Assembly: GCA_013399305.1 (NCBI GenBank)
Contig: VXAI01000038.1
Coordinates: 5,860,989-5,924,988, forward strand
Length of the DNA: 64,000 nt
Source of the DNA: Rostratula benghalensis
Taxonomy: Eukaryota; Chordata; Aves; Charadriiformes; Rostratulidae
Direction: 5' to 3'
Shown here: positions 14,901-26,929 of the stretch, piece after piece
Numbering within the stretch: position 1 is the stretch's first letter
How the letters are laid out: each line of letters starts with the position of its first letter
Translations under genes and position numbers: made by a program
The notes under the pieces: generated by a model
What the model saw: the letters and a program-made list of their open reading frames with translations, nothing else
Database searches by the model: none
What the model was told of the DNA's origin: nothing

Positions 14901-17900
14901 GTTGTGTGTTAAAAGCTATGCAGCTCTTTAGATCAAGCTAGCAGTGAGGCCAACAAGTAATATATTCCTGTAATCAACAGGAACAAGTCCTGAAACTTCT
15001 GGCAGAATGTTTCAACTGATACTGCTGTACTTTACCTGTTACAGAACATGTTCTCCTCTGTGTAATGACAGCTATCCTCAAGGTGCTGATTGCAATGCTA
15101 GCCATTCGTTGTTTTAGTAATGGAGAGTATTGTCCTGTTCTCCAAATCCTGAAAATGGCTTTCATCAGTATATACTCAAATAGAATATATCCATTAAAAA
15201 TTTACAGACCCAAATGTTTCCTGCAAAATCCTGAAATTAAACATGGAAATGTTTAATTTAAGGGGGATGAAAACTAGTAATCCCTCTACTTCTGAATTTA
15301 CCACTGCTTTCTCAGAAAATGTAATTTTATATGATGGCCTCATACCACTCACTGAATCCTGTTGACAATTAAAATATGCAATTCTAATAGAATTAGCAAG
15401 TTTTTCAGGCTGGAGTTTGTGGTCTTTGTCTCTGTCTCTGGCTGCAATTTCATGTAAGAGCTTAGATGACCTGAGACCTAGATGCCGTCAAGAGGAGCAA
15501 ACCAGTCTTCCCTTCCCTTGACCCCTTGGCACAGCAAGTGCTTTTCTGTCCTTGTAGTGAAAGCTCCCTGTCCAGCTTAGGGAGCTAAACTGGTTTTCCT
15601 TTGGGATAGATCCCTGAGCAGGTTCCCAAAAGCATCAGGGGACTTGAACATAAGTGGGTGACAGGCCATTCTGGTGATTATTAGTGGTTATTTTGGGTTG
15701 GCTACAAGGTAGAGCATCACCTACAACTTCTTTCCTCTGATACTAAGATCTGGAGGTAGCCCTCTCCAGGTTCTTAGGATTGTTCTCACTTAAAGGGAGC
15801 TGTTCTACCCTCACCCTCTTGTATAATCCTGTTTGAAGTAATGCTCTCAGTCTTCTACTTCTTAGGGGGGGAGGGAGGTGTGTAGTTTGTATGTGGTCTT
15901 TCCTGTCACCATTTAAATACTTCTCTTGCAGATTTGCCTGAGTGGCAATACCTGTTGGGTTCCCTTCATAAGGGAGCTGGGAGGAGGAAAATAACATACA
16001 TTGTCCTGTCTCAAGTTAAATAGATGTCAGCTGCAGAGGGGCAGTCAGAGGAAAAATCTGATTCCACAGTTGGGAAGAGGCAGCTTTTGCCAAGAGGGGG
16101 GAAAAAAAAAATAAATCATGGAGCACTTTTTCCACTTCAGTAAACTGTACAAGCCTGAGAAATCGTGAAAGCTCTGCAGCAAAGTATGATAGTGTTTGTG
16201 TGCCTAGAGTGTGGGTGTAGAGCATACATAGTACAGGAAACATTTGAAGCCTTTTAGGTGAGAGTTTGAGTGCAAATTCTCGGTAAAGTCTGTGGATAGG
16301 GAACTGTTGAGTTACCCAGCTGCCTCAAAACAGGCTTCTTGTGGTATGAAGGCAGAGGCACCTCTCCGATGCAAGCACCTTTCTAAATATTGCTTCTTTT
16401 AAAAATGGTGGTTGCAATTCAGGGTTTCTTGACAGCAGTGAGGAAAGAAAGGAGTTACACCCTTTTGTGGTGAGACGTTGAGCATTGGTCCCAACCTGAG
16501 GGAAAGGTTCAGGGAAAAATTGTCTATAATGAAGTTAAGGCTAATGTCCTGTATCTCTCTTACAATGCATTCCGTGGTTCCTGCAGGTAAAGCTTTAGTT
16601 TTTATCCAAATTCTGTAATTAAATGGAAAAGACATTTCAATGTTTTGGATTGTCCAAAGTGTTTTTTTATTTCCCAAAATATTCTAACATAACTGCAGAT
16701 GGAAACTTATCACCTGCAATTCCTACTGACTATTCCTTGCTTCAGAAATGAATAGGATCGCCTTCCTGCGTGTGAAGACTTGTTACGTGTCTGCCAGTGG
16801 AATCCTGAAAACCTAGATGTCTTAGCTGTAGTAGAAAGAGACCTTCCTTTGCACCAAAGCTTAGGTTTTATTCCTTAATTTATTTTTTTTTTTTAATTTT
16901 GGAATGCTTGCACTATTTGGAGTAAAATATCAGATCTCAAAATTGGTAATTCATTGTGTTCTTCTTTATCCAGTCGTCGGGATGACATGGAGTCTTTAGG
17001 CTATGTATTGATGTACTTTAACAGAACCAGTCTGCCTTGGCAAGGATTAAAGGTAGGTTATGTTGCCGCCCCCCCCTTTACTTTTGGGAATTGTGTTTCT
17101 GCCTGCAGGTATGGCTAGGTGGTTGTATAGAATGTTTAGTTTCAGTTACACAAAGCAGCCTTTCCCAAGCCATGATATTTATAGAATGCAGAAGAAAGGT
17201 TCTTTCTGCTTCTCTTGCAGCAGGCAGAATGTGTGTTGTTGGACTGTCTTGAATTTTATGCTAAACAATAGCTTACGTCATCTTTGCAAATCATTATTGT
17301 TCTGTTGTCAGCTGAGGCCCTCTTTGGGAAGTAGAAAATAATATTTAGTGGCTTTTTTAATCACTGTAGAGAGCATGGAAATAATCTCTGGCCTAGCACG
17401 TTCAGCTTCAGTGGTTATCTTCAGTCCAGTTTATGGCATGACTGAACAATAGCTGCAACAGGCTTGTTTCAAGTGTTGTCATGTATGGTAGCCAAGTACA
17501 AGCATGGCAAATACTTCTTTTTCTTTAGACTTCAGTGATTTGTTCTCCTGTTTTAATTGTTTTTCTTCCTCCGTGTGAGAGTTGTGTAACTCAAATGGTG
17601 TTGCAGCTGCAAGTTTTCTAAAAAGACAAGCAGCTTGTGAAACACTAGAACTCTTCAGGGGCAAATGAACGTGATGGCTGCTGAGTGAAACACGCAGGCA
17701 GCCCTTGAATGGGGCACTGAGTGGGAATTAATAGAACTTTGGCAAATGGAAATGCAAGTCTGGTCTGTTTAATGGACAAAAGCAGCAGCTAGAACTACAC
17801 GAGCTGTGCCATGTGATGGGAGCATTAGACTGCAACAAATGGTATTAAACTGTGTCCAAATCTTAATACCAAATTGACCTTCATTCTGTTTGCAGTAAGT

Positions 17901-20900
17901 GTGAGGGACTTCGAGATTTCACATAAAATACTTATGGTTGACCAAAGGATTTTTGTAATTTTTTTTTGTTACTGTTGCTGGTAATCCAGTGTTGCACAAT
18001 ATCTCTTATATTGTGACCTACATGTTCCACAGGCTGCAACAAAGAAGCAAAAGTATGAAAAGATTAGTGAAAAGAAAATGTCCACTCCTGTTGAGGTTTT
18101 GTGTAAGGTAAGAGTTTCCAAATGATGTCATACTATGAAATGGAAGTTCTTTTTTCTTGTTTTTGTTTGGCTGTTTTTTATTTTCTTTAAACTAGAGCTA
18201 ATATATTAGGCTTATGTTTCATTTGCTGCTGAATAATACTTCTCTGGCAGCTGTGGGTGCCTTGTGTTTGGCCACCCAGCATGATTCTTAGTGTGTGTAA
18301 CAGGGCAGGCATTTGCTGCTGTTTCTTGGTGTAGTTCGTGCCACCATCACTCCAGTTGTTGGTAACTGTTGGCTGTGCAAATTTTACAGCTCCTAGGTGA
18401 AGCGTCTTCATTTTTTTCAGTTACTACAATGAATGTTGTGTATGTGCCCTCTTGGGTAAATAAAACCAAGGTAGAGCTGTATAGTTTGCCCACATCCTTG
18501 TTTCTGCCTCTTCAAGGTTGTTCAGATTGTCTTCTGTATCTCAAATAGGAGCTGTAGTGGAATTGGATGTCAAGTGATCTTTAAAGCCATGTTGCAGAAT
18601 GATATTTCTCCAATGCTATCCTTAGTGTCTTAAGGTTCCTATTCAACTGTGGCAGCCACGTGGTTGTTAACAAAGGTCCTTGACAATGTGTGGTTGTTTT
18701 TGTACATCAAACAGCAGAACCAGGGATTCCACATTTATATACCCTTACAGTCTGACAATGTCTTCCAAACTGCTGAACTCTTAGACCCTATGTTTTCTGT
18801 CTTGTAGTACAGCACTATACTGTATGCTATTTATTTTGGCTTTAATATAGCATTAAATATATAAATCTGTGAAACAAGGAATGTTTGAAAGAAGTCTGTG
18901 TGGTTTAAGTCTTCACACTTCATAACTGATAACTGACTTGCCTCTGGTATGTTCAGGTACATTACCAAGGAGAAACACAAGTGGAATCTTTTAAGAGAGA
19001 ACTGCTAATTTCAGACACCTAGTTAATAAGAACTAGGTTTAATTAGGATGAAAGAAGTGCTTTATACTATGTATTTAAGGTTTCAGTAGCAGAGCATTTG
19101 CAACTGCAAAATATGCATCAGGTAACAATGCTGGGGAAGGAATGTGTACTTGGTAACTTGCCAATCAAATTCACTTTCTAAAATACAGAATAAATTAGTA
19201 ACTAGAGGCAAAATGGAGTCTACCCACATGAGTCTTCAGCTGATTTTTCTCTGCTGTTATAGACAGAAATACAGCTTTTAGCCTTCTACTAGGGTTGTTA
19301 GGAGCTTTTTGCTGCAAGCTGTGGCTTGATTAACACTCTTGATTTACAGGGATTCCCTGCAGAATTTGCCATGTATCTGAACTACTGTCGTGGCCTGCGC
19401 TTTGAAGAGGCACCAGATTACATGTATCTGAGGCAATTATTCCGTATTCTTTTCAGGTCAGTCTCAGTGTGGAAAAGTACAGAAACTGGTCAGTGCTTTA
19501 CCAGTTGGTAACTGCTCTGGGGACCTTCACTGCAGAAAGCTGCTCTGTATGTGTGAGGTATAGGGAGTTCTGGGGCTGTCTTTCCATTTCAGAGTTTGAA
19601 AAGCTGTTTAAAGGACCTGAAAAATACCATTCAACACGAAACATGAAGGGAAAGATTCTCTTTTTGAATTGCATGATGTGACCACTAGTGCTAGAGGGTT
19701 GAGCCTCTAGCTTTGAGTTCTGTTACAAATAGCTTAAGAAATTGACCCCTCAGTAGCAATATTTGAAGCTTTGTATGTTTGGAGTCTGGTGGTGGGACTA
19801 GCAGTGGTGCCCAGGAGAGTCTCCCTCCAGGTTTCTGGAACCCAAAGCAATTTTTATTTAATGATCTGCGATACTGTAGTCTCTCCTTAAAACTATAGAA
19901 ATTAAAAAAGAAAAAGCTGAGAACCTCAGTGCAGACAGATGGGTAAGCTGGGTTGTCACGAGAGCGCTTCTACAAATGCAGACTTTTGAGTAAACAGGGA
20001 AGAAAAGGCTGCTTGATAATAATATTGGGATTTTCTTCATGAATCTCTTTAGGTTAGTAATATTTAGAATTTATATACCATTTGTTGTCCCAGTTAATCT
20101 CTAGTTCTAGCTTTTCAGCAAAGGCTTGGTATTAGCAATACAGGAGTTATGATGTGTTACAGTAAAGTATTTCACTCTTTTCTAGGACCTTGAACCACCA
20201 ATATGACTACACATTCGACTGGACAATGTTAAAGCAGAAAGCAGCACAGCAGGCAGCCTCTTCCAGTGGGCAGGGGCAGCAGGCCCAAACCCCCACAGGC
20301 AAGCAAACTGACAAATCCAAGAGTAACATGAAAGGTTAGTAGCCAAGAACCAAGTGACGTTACAGGAAAAAAAATTACACTAATTTGGACAATGTTGGCA
20401 ATTTAAGTGTTAGATCAAGGAGGTGGTTTAAAAAATATATTTGGCTGTTAATTTAAAAATCAAAAACAAGAGACGTCCTTGGAGAATTTGACTACTAACT
20501 TTATACCAAAATGTCCTTGTTCTTCATATCATTTCTTCTGGGGATGTTGGGTCATTTTAACCACTGCATCTTTTGCTCCCGCATTAACCACTTTCCAAAA
20601 ACAAGAAACTGACTTGGTGTTGGGAAATGTGACATTTTTATTTATTTTTCTTTACATATATATACATATATGGTATATATGTATAACTATATTATACAAT
20701 CCAAAATCCTAGACCTAACACTTCTTAAGGGATAATTCTCATTAATTAGGCAAGGATCTAGAGACTTTGGGTTCTACTCTGTTCCACCTGGTACAATGCT
20801 CTGGGTTTGCTTCTGTTCTGTACACCTCAAACATTGGAAACAGAAAATTGTGAATCATCTGGCTTCCTCCAGTGGGTTTACATTGAGACATCTGGTCTGG

Positions 20901-23900
20901 AGTTAAAAGGAGAGGACCAGTGAGCTCAAAATGTCTGGCCTAAATCCCAGAGTAACCCTGAACTGCTGTGGATGGCCAACTCGCAATTTTCTGAAGTTTG
21001 TGGATGCTCTGGGGTGGGGCTTCAGGTTTCTGGACTATTTTTAATGTTTCTAGGTTATGGTTTCAAAGGGAAATGTGAAATGTTCAAGTTGTAACTGTTT
21101 GAAAACTGAATTCTGAAAAGGCACATACAATTATTTTACACATTCGTGAAGCTTTTAAAATTTTTTTTTTGTGATGTTAAATCTGCCAGTGCTAGTCTGG
21201 TAAGTTCTGGAATGAAGCTGCTACAGCTAGTGACTGTTACAGCCAATCTTATTGTAAAACTCATTTTCCCCAGAATGAACGAGAGTAGTAAAAATAGAGA
21301 AGCTGATTTAAGTTATTGCTATTTGAGGTAGCATATTGAAATATTTTCTTGTTGTGACTCATTTTTATATGTATAAAACTTACATGTAAAGTTAACATGG
21401 CAGACTCAGAAGTCAAAGACGTGCAGAAGTGTTTACAGTAACCAAAACATTTTGTCACCTATTGTGGCAGCATTCAAACATTATCAGATGACCTTAGTAA
21501 AAATAGCCATCTAAAAATATAACAATTCTTCATTTTTTTGGAAGAAGTAAAATACCTGCTGGCTTTTCCAAGACTAAATCTGAAATGATTTCTTGAGGAA
21601 AAAGTATTCCATAGGATATCATTAAATGTCAGATTATTTGTGGCACAGAGAGTCCAACTTGTTTGGCTGCAGCTGATGGGTATTCACAACATGGAAGGCT
21701 GTAAACCAGTTCCTTCAGCTGTAACACCAGTATGTAGCAGAGTCAGTGATTAAGTGCCCAGGCTCAGATTGCTTCCTGAAATACAGGAGCTCTGACGGGA
21801 GTTCAGAATTCATTACTGAGTCCAGCATGATATCAGGGTGTGCACAGGTTGGCTGTTAGTGCAGGAAGAAATAATTTGAGTAAAACTGTGAATTCTTTGC
21901 AATGGCTCGTGTTTAAAGTGAAGATCTTCTAATAGGTGATGATCTGTAAACAGACCCTGCACTTGAAATGTTCTGCTGGTGAAGTGAGTTTGTTTAATGT
22001 GCCATTCCTGGCTCAGACAGTTCTCTCAAGTGCTATACTGTAAGTGAAGAAAAGATCATTATAATGATTAACTGACTGCACTTCCTAGTGCTGCAGTGAC
22101 AGAGTGCAAAGCTGCAGCTGACTGACAGCTTGAGTAACAGAGAGGCTGTCTTATAGTTTGAACCTCACAGACCATTTCTCCTTCTTGATGACCTTCCTCA
22201 TCACACTGTCCTTCTAGTAATGAGGCCCATAGCTGTAGCTGTGGAGAAGTTGTTCTTTTTCCAGCAGTATTTCACTGGCTTTTGCCTGCTGGGGGAATGA
22301 CTCCTTCCTTCCCTCCCCATGTCATGAGGAAGACTTGTGACCTTTGGATCGCTCAAGCTGTAATGTCAGCACGGCATTAAAGTAGCACTTGTCAAACATC
22401 TGAAGACTTCCCCAGCTTTCTAAAATAGTTAGCTTAGTCTCTTCATCACAGTAAAGATTCCACAGTTCTAAAATATTACATGCCTTTTTGTGAGAAATAC
22501 TGCCTGCTAAACATGATTTTTTTCTGAACCAGCTGAGCTCAGTCAGGAAGATTTATGGCTTCTGTGTTGCTGTCCTGTTGAAGATCAATGAAATGCCTGG
22601 TTTATTTTTTTTCTGGAGTTAAATTCTCATGTAGTTGCTGTAGCAAAGCCAGTGCTGAAGATGCCATGAAGCCTTTCAAGCCACAAATTGTACTGCTCTT
22701 GTAACTATATCCAGTTTAATGAGAGTTCTGCAAATAGCAATTTACATGTGCATTTATTGCTTAAAATATCACTGGGTGAAGTGCAAGTACTTTGAAGATG
22801 TGCTTCTTGGAAGCAGTACAGGGCTGTGTAAAATATTCTTTCAAATAATGTCCAGAGACTTAGATGATTCAGATTTGGATAGTGTGCTCCTGGATAGATA
22901 TTCCTGTCTGCCTTAACTCAGATCCATATTAAACCATCTCACTCAATCCTGTAGGTTATTCAGGCTGAATATTCTGTTCAATTCCAGGATAGCTTGTTAT
23001 GTCATTGGCCTTTTTTTCTCCTTTTTTGGTGGTTTGTGTTTTTTCCCTGTCCCTCTCTGGAACTCTGTGCAGTGTCTTTTGTAACAACAAGATCAGCTGT
23101 TTCTGAACTTGGGAGAGGTGAACTGTTTCAACAGACAGAGCTGCTCTGCTGACTCTGGGAAGCTTTTAGCTCTCGGTGTTGAGAGTGCAGCAATTGTTCA
23201 GGTGTGATCACTAACAGTGCTTACAGTCAGCTTCCCTCAGCCATAAAACTGACTTGGGCAGTCTCCAGGATAAAATCTATCAGTTCTACTTGAAGAGATG
23301 TTTTCAGTTGACTTCAGTGTTGTTCTGTAAGCCTGTCAGCAATCCTGTTAGCATTTCCTGAACACCTATGGTCGTGGCAGCATTGAGATGTAGCCAATTA
23401 TCAGCCAAATACTTGTCACTGATTGTCTCTGCAGCTACTTAATAGAGAAAATGTTTGAACACTTCTCAAGTAGAAGAGCTTCTTAGAGTATGACCGTACA
23501 GTTACTTTTCCCCATTGATGAGATCTGCAGCTATAGTAATAACAAAGCAATTTGAGTATCCCTCACGTAGTGTAGAGATTATCCAAGTTTTGGGTTACAC
23601 CCTGGAGGGGTGAGGAGTGATGAAGGTGCAGATTTGAGCTGGCCCTGTCTGTAGTGAAGATGTTAGAGAGGTGCTGGCTCTCTTCAGCATGTTATTCATA
23701 CTGGCAAAGTCTTGTGTGCTGTGTGAACATCTCAGCATCTCATTTAACAGCTGTAGTTGGGCAGGGCTTGGGAACACTTCTGTGTATTCTTAAGAGGACT
23801 TGCAAGGCATGTTCTGAGTTGAATCCAGATCCCTATTGCTCTATAGATTTGGGCATTCTCTTGCTCACTTTGAGGTGTTCTACCAAAAGGCAGTATGCAA

Positions 23901-25423
23901 TTTGTTAGCATGTCCTTCTTCCTCAGGTTCAGCATCCCATTCCCACTTGAAACATCCAGGTTTCTAAAGAAGTAAGTTGATCTGTTTCTTTCCACACTGG
24001 GAGCACGTTCCTCCTTTGTTGACTTAGTTTGGGCTGCTTTGATGGAGAAAGTGGTTCAAATAATGAATCAGTGTTTACTGCTGAACATGCTAAATGAAAA
24101 AAGGGTAACTTTTGGTTGTACTCATCGAGTAAGGGTTATGGACAACTTCATGTGAGTGGAACTAAGGAATCACTGGGTTTCTCTGAGAATTTGCACTCAA
24201 GAGGGAAGGACTCTCTTGATTCTGGTGCAGGATTTGGCTTTTTAGAATTGCTAGTGCTGGGTAAAGAGAGTTGTCCTTCAGTGCATTAAGACTAGGTTCA
24301 AACAAAGTGAGTGAATCTTCTTACCTATTGCCTAATCTGGAAGAGTTAAAGCTGTGCTCTGGGTACTATCCCAGATACGTTTTTGATTTGAATGTCAGGC
24401 TACGTTTAAGACTTGTTTGCACTTGCTTGTCTCTGGATGACAGCACAAGCTATAGCTGAGGTCAGCTTTCTCTGAATTTCACTCTGAAGAGATTTCTGTT
24501 GCAAAAACTCAGCTGTTGCTCAAATGAATTCATACATCTGCAGAATACCATGCTGTCTGGAGGGCATCCAGAACGGAAACTTGCTTGGCAAAGGAGTCTT
24601 TGGTTGAGACTCCTGTTACCTCTCTAAAGCACAGTGCCACTTACCTGAGTCACCAGAAATGAGTGTATAAGCAGTCACATGAAGACTGGCTTGGCTTGCA
24701 GTAACTGGTTCTTTGAGATCTCTCTATATTCCCTTACTCTCCCTTTTCCATAATGTCTTGAACTTGTCATTTGGAGCCTGGAACTTCAAAAGAATTGTTC
24801 TTGACTGCCCTGTCAAATGTGGTTGCCCTTGTCCTTTCAAGGACAGAAGGTATGCTGGGTTCCTAGCTACCCTCAAAGGTCCTCACTTCTGTTCTGGTTG
24901 CCCAGAGCATTGTACTTGTGAGCACGTAGCGAGCACCAGTTACTGTAAGGTAAGTTATTCCTGTTCCTTTTCTGTGTGACACTGCTGTCCTGTGCCTGTG
25001 AAGAGCACCACTGCAATCAGCTGACAGTTTGACATTCAAGGATATAAACACGAGACATGGCAGACGAGTAGAAAACAATCCTATGAAATTACATCCTGCT
25101 TCCTAGTGGCAATAACACATCTTGTTTTCAAAGTGTTGGTCAGAATTCCTATTTAAGGAATGTGACATCCAGCTGGTGCACAAGCCTGTTCTCCAGCTCA
25201 GCACTAGGTGTGAGTGCGAGGTGTGTGCTGGGGCTAAAGCCTGGTGGCAAACGCTGGTTACCTTTGGAAATGGGCACCAGGAACTCAGCAGCTGGGAGAC
25301 AGAGCAGCATTTTCCCCTTTGAATGACCATACCTGCTATGTAATTCTCCTACTGTGGAGGCCATTTCTCAGTTTTATCCCGTATCAGTAAAGTTGCCCTT
25401 GTGTTTATCTTGCAGGTTTCTGA
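5845..25423 (+). CDS. CSNK1A1: Casein kinase 1 alpha, exons covering human residue R77 to the stop (5' part missing)
   Basis: Monomeric Ser/Thr protein kinase of the CK1 family. It primes beta-catenin for GSK3 in the cytosolic destruction complex and acts on p53/MDM, circadian and NF-kB substrates (family knowledge). Seen here: joined exons 5845-5971, 7728-7826, (10195-10278 alternative), 13585-13724, 16974-17052, 18033-18107, 19350-19456, 20186-20334 and 25416-25423. All phases match and the translation is essentially identical to vertebrate CK1-alpha from R77 to F337. Visible motifs are HRDIKPDN (catalytic Asp136), DFG (157-159), the CK1-specific SIN motif (189-191, replacing APE), the basic TKKQKYEKI stretch (228-236) and the Gln/Ser-rich C-terminal tail. 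The glycine loop and Lys46 lie in exons outside the window. Two alternative coding segments, L (28 codons) and S (12 codons), are both present. The next genes are the mir-145/143 unit (convergent, - strand) and IL17B. Confidence 0.97.
5972..7727 (+). other. CSNK1A1: CSNK1A1 intron
   Basis: GT-AG intron of 1756 nt. The acceptor has a long uninterrupted T run (about 7708-7723) before ACAG. No other feature is recognisable. Confidence 0.9.
7728..7826 (+). CDS. CSNK1A1: CSNK1A1 coding exon, residues M120-K152 (catalytic loop)
   Basis: The 99-nt, 33-codon phase-0 exon reads [13 protein letters not shown], then IHRDIKPDN with catalytic Asp136 and Lys138, then [11 protein letters not shown]. The donor is AAG|gttagt. 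It is followed by either the L exon (10195) or the DFG exon (13585); both joins keep the frame. Confidence 0.97.
7827..10194 (+). other. CSNK1A1: CSNK1A1 intron upstream of the L exon
   Basis: Intron of 2368 nt ending in TTCAG. It holds a poly-A tract interrupted by one T at about 10008-10030. Nothing else is recognisable. Confidence 0.88.
10195..10278 (+). CDS. CSNK1A1: CSNK1A1 alternative 'L' exon (28-codon insert after K152)
   Basis: This 84-nt phase-0 cassette begins [14 protein letters not shown] and ends SFSGLNQ. It matches the known CK1-alpha-L insert, described in chicken and mammals, which adds a basic nuclear-localisation motif (PVGKRKR) between the catalytic loop and the DFG exon. 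Acceptor TTCAG. The donor CAG|gtctga is far from the gtaagt consensus, as expected for a regulated cassette. Skipping it joins K152 directly to L153. Confidence 0.95.
10279..13584 (+). other. CSNK1A1: CSNK1A1 intron downstream of the L exon
   Basis: Intron of 3306 nt ending in TTTGAAG, a weak acceptor whose polypyrimidine run lies just upstream (13566-13580). There is a poly-T tract near 11442-11454. No repeat family or RNA gene is recognised. Confidence 0.88.
13585..13724 (+). CDS. CSNK1A1: CSNK1A1 coding exon, residues L153-Q198 plus 2 nt of S199 (activation segment)
   Basis: The 140-nt exon reads [15 protein letters not shown] through to INAHLGIEQ. It carries the DFG motif (157-159), the [13 protein letters not shown] activation/substrate-recognition segment and the SIN triplet that CK1 kinases use in place of APE. 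The acceptor is TTTGAAG and the donor AG|gtgagt splits the Ser199 codon (AG|T). Confidence 0.97.
13725..16973 (+). other. CSNK1A1: CSNK1A1 intron
   Basis: Intron of 3249 nt, acceptor ATCCAG. It contains an imperfect TA/TG microsatellite at 14247-14291 and a poly-T stretch near 16884-16895. Nothing else is identified. Confidence 0.88.
14247..14291. repeat. Imperfect TA/TG microsatellite
   Basis: Short alternating TG and TA runs (GTGTATATAGATATATATAC, then TGTGTGTATATATT). Intronic low-complexity sequence. Confidence 0.75.
16974..17052 (+). CDS. CSNK1A1: CSNK1A1 coding exon, residues S199-K225
   Basis: The 79-nt exon completes Ser199 and reads [15 protein letters not shown] to LPWQGLK. This is the F-helix region of the C-lobe with the invariant Asp of DDMES. 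Acceptor ATCCAG, donor AAG|gtaggt. Confidence 0.97.
17053..18032 (+). other. CSNK1A1: CSNK1A1 intron
   Basis: Short 980-nt intron with acceptor TTCCACAG. No feature recognised. Confidence 0.88.
18033..18107 (+). CDS. CSNK1A1: CSNK1A1 coding exon, residues A226-K250
   Basis: The 75-nt phase-0 exon reads [11 protein letters not shown] to PVEVLCK. It contains the CK1 TKKQKYEKI basic motif. Acceptor CCACAG, donor AAG|gtaaga. Confidence 0.97.
18108..19349 (+). other. CSNK1A1: CSNK1A1 intron
   Basis: Intron of 1242 nt with acceptor TTTACAG. No feature recognised. Confidence 0.88.
19350..19456 (+). CDS. CSNK1A1: CSNK1A1 coding exon, residues G251-F285 plus 2 nt of R286
   Basis: The 107-nt exon reads [16 protein letters not shown] to RQLFRILF, the end of the kinase C-lobe. 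The donor AG|gtcagt splits the Arg286 codon (AG|G). Confidence 0.97.
19457..20185 (+). other. CSNK1A1: CSNK1A1 intron
   Basis: Intron of 729 nt with acceptor TTTTCTAG. No feature recognised. Confidence 0.88.
20186..20334 (+). CDS. CSNK1A1: CSNK1A1 coding exon, residues R286-G336 (C-terminal tail with the alternative S segment)
   Basis: The 149-nt exon reads (R)[15 protein letters not shown], a Gln/Ser-rich tail, then [16 protein letters not shown]. The canonical donor is AAAG|gttagt at 20334. Exactly 36 nt upstream is CACAG|gcaagc (20298|20299), a good match to the GC-AG class of donors. Using it removes 12 residues and joins TPTG directly to F-stop, which is the known 'no-S' isoform. Both forms use the same terminal exon. 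Confidence 0.95.
20335..25415 (+). other. CSNK1A1: CSNK1A1 last intron
   Basis: The longest intron in the window (5081 nt; 5117 nt if the GC donor is used), acceptor TTATCTTGCAG. It contains a TA-rich microsatellite at 20652-20698. No transposon or RNA gene is recognised. Confidence 0.88.
20652..20698. repeat. TA/TG-rich microsatellite
   Basis: Imperfect alternating run of ATATATAC and GTATATATG units, intronic. Confidence 0.75.
25416..25423 (+). CDS. CSNK1A1: CSNK1A1 terminal coding exon (last Gly completion, Phe, stop)
   Basis: After TTGCAG the exon begins GT-TTC-TGA. It completes the split Gly codon (G|GT), adds Phe337 and stops at TGA 25421-25423. This tiny coding tip matches the vertebrate ...GF C-terminus and opens the 3' UTR exon. 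Confidence 0.95.
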
Positions 25424-26461
25424 GCATGGCGAGGATGGGACAAAGCAGAGCAGATCGGAGCAGGACTTGTCACTCCCCAAATCCTAGAAATTTTAGTTCA
25501 TACGTACACTTGCCAGTGGCTGTGGGCAACCATTTACTTGGTGTAAAGAACTTAATATCAGTATAAACTGGCTCTGGGCAGTGTCAATGATGCTGCACTT
25601 TGAGTTGTAGCAGCTGTAATTGTGAATATTACTGAGATAGTGAAACATGGTGTCCAGTTTTCTATTGCATTTTTTTCAAGTGGAAAAGTTGACTAATGGT
25701 TGACACACAAGTGGAGAAAATTGTGCATATGCCAATTTTTGTTACCTTTTTACTTTGAACTACACTGCTTATGAGATCTCATTGTTTTGGAAGAATGGCA
25801 TGAACAGTCTTCGGCAACAGTTGTGATAATTGTAAATGCTCACAATTGTGCACTCTTTTCTGGTTATTCCTCCCTGGGTTTTGAAAGTTGTACACTTAAA
25901 ACATTCTTAAAGTTGTTGGCTTCTATGTGCAACATACCAAGCCAGCTGACATGGTAGTAACCAAAGATTCCAGTTTTTAAGCGTATGAAAGACTCTGCCT
26001 GCTTACCTGTGCTAGAAATAACAGCATCTAAAGTGAAGACTTAAGAGAAACTTAGCGACTACTAGATAATCTTTAGGACTCTGCATTAACTCTATAATGT
26101 TCTTGGTATAAAAGGAAAAAACAGCATATTTGTCACAAAATTTAGTTAACATCTTACAACTGAACCTGTATGTAAGTTGCTTAGATAAATGTAATCACTG
26201 TAAACATCTATATGATCTGGGATTTTGTTTTTATTTTGAAGCGGGAGCTTTTTTGTTTACAAGTTCATTAAAAACTAAAAACTGTTTCTGTAAGGAAATG
26301 AGATTTTTTTTTTAATTTGCCTTGTTAATTCAGTTTAAGAAATCTCTACATCACCCTGTTTTTAAACCAAGTTTTAAGGCCATTTGTTAAGCAAAAGAAG
26401 TCACATTTCTTTCTAAATCATTTTAGATTTAGTGTTGTAACTCTTCCTCATTTTGTTTTTA

Positions 26462-26467
26462 AATAAA
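26462..26467 (+). terminator. CSNK1A1: Poly(A) signal AATAAA, CSNK1A1 (proximal)
   Basis: Canonical hexamer followed by a T-rich stretch (TTTTTGTATTTTTTCC), about 1.04 kb after the stop codon. Confidence 0.55.
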
Positions 26468-26923
26468 TTTTTGTATTTTTTCCTTGAGGGGGAAGGGGCA
26501 GTCTTGCATTTTTATAACTTGTTGTTTGAGACCAGCCCTCTGTACTAAGATTGGACTTTTTTAAAAAAAAAAAAAAAGAAAACCAAAATGGCATCTTTTG
26601 CAGACCCAGTACTGGCAGCCTCCCGGCGTTGCCATGTCATGCATTGGCTGGACTGACTTGTGATTTGCTGGTTTTGAGAGAAATTTGAATGGAGTACTTG
26701 GATGGTTTGAAACCAAGGCATTTTCTTTCAAGTTCTTGTGAAGTGGATATGACCAGATTTACTCTTCTTCTAGGGGACAGCCTCGCACCATGCAGAGTTC
26801 CCATTGGTTACTGCCCCAGGCTGTCTTCCTTCTCACTCCTATTCTAGCCCAGCTGAAAGAAAGAAATACTTTTATTGCTGGTAATTCTTTAACAGTGTAA
26901 TTTATTCCTTTATAGCATGTCAG

Positions 26924-26929
26924 AATAAA
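26924..26929 (+). terminator. CSNK1A1: Poly(A) signal AATAAA, CSNK1A1 (middle, probably major)
   Basis: Canonical hexamer followed within 50 nt by GT/T-rich sequence (TTGTGTAAATGTTGTTTGTA), the usual CstF-binding context. Confidence 0.65.
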
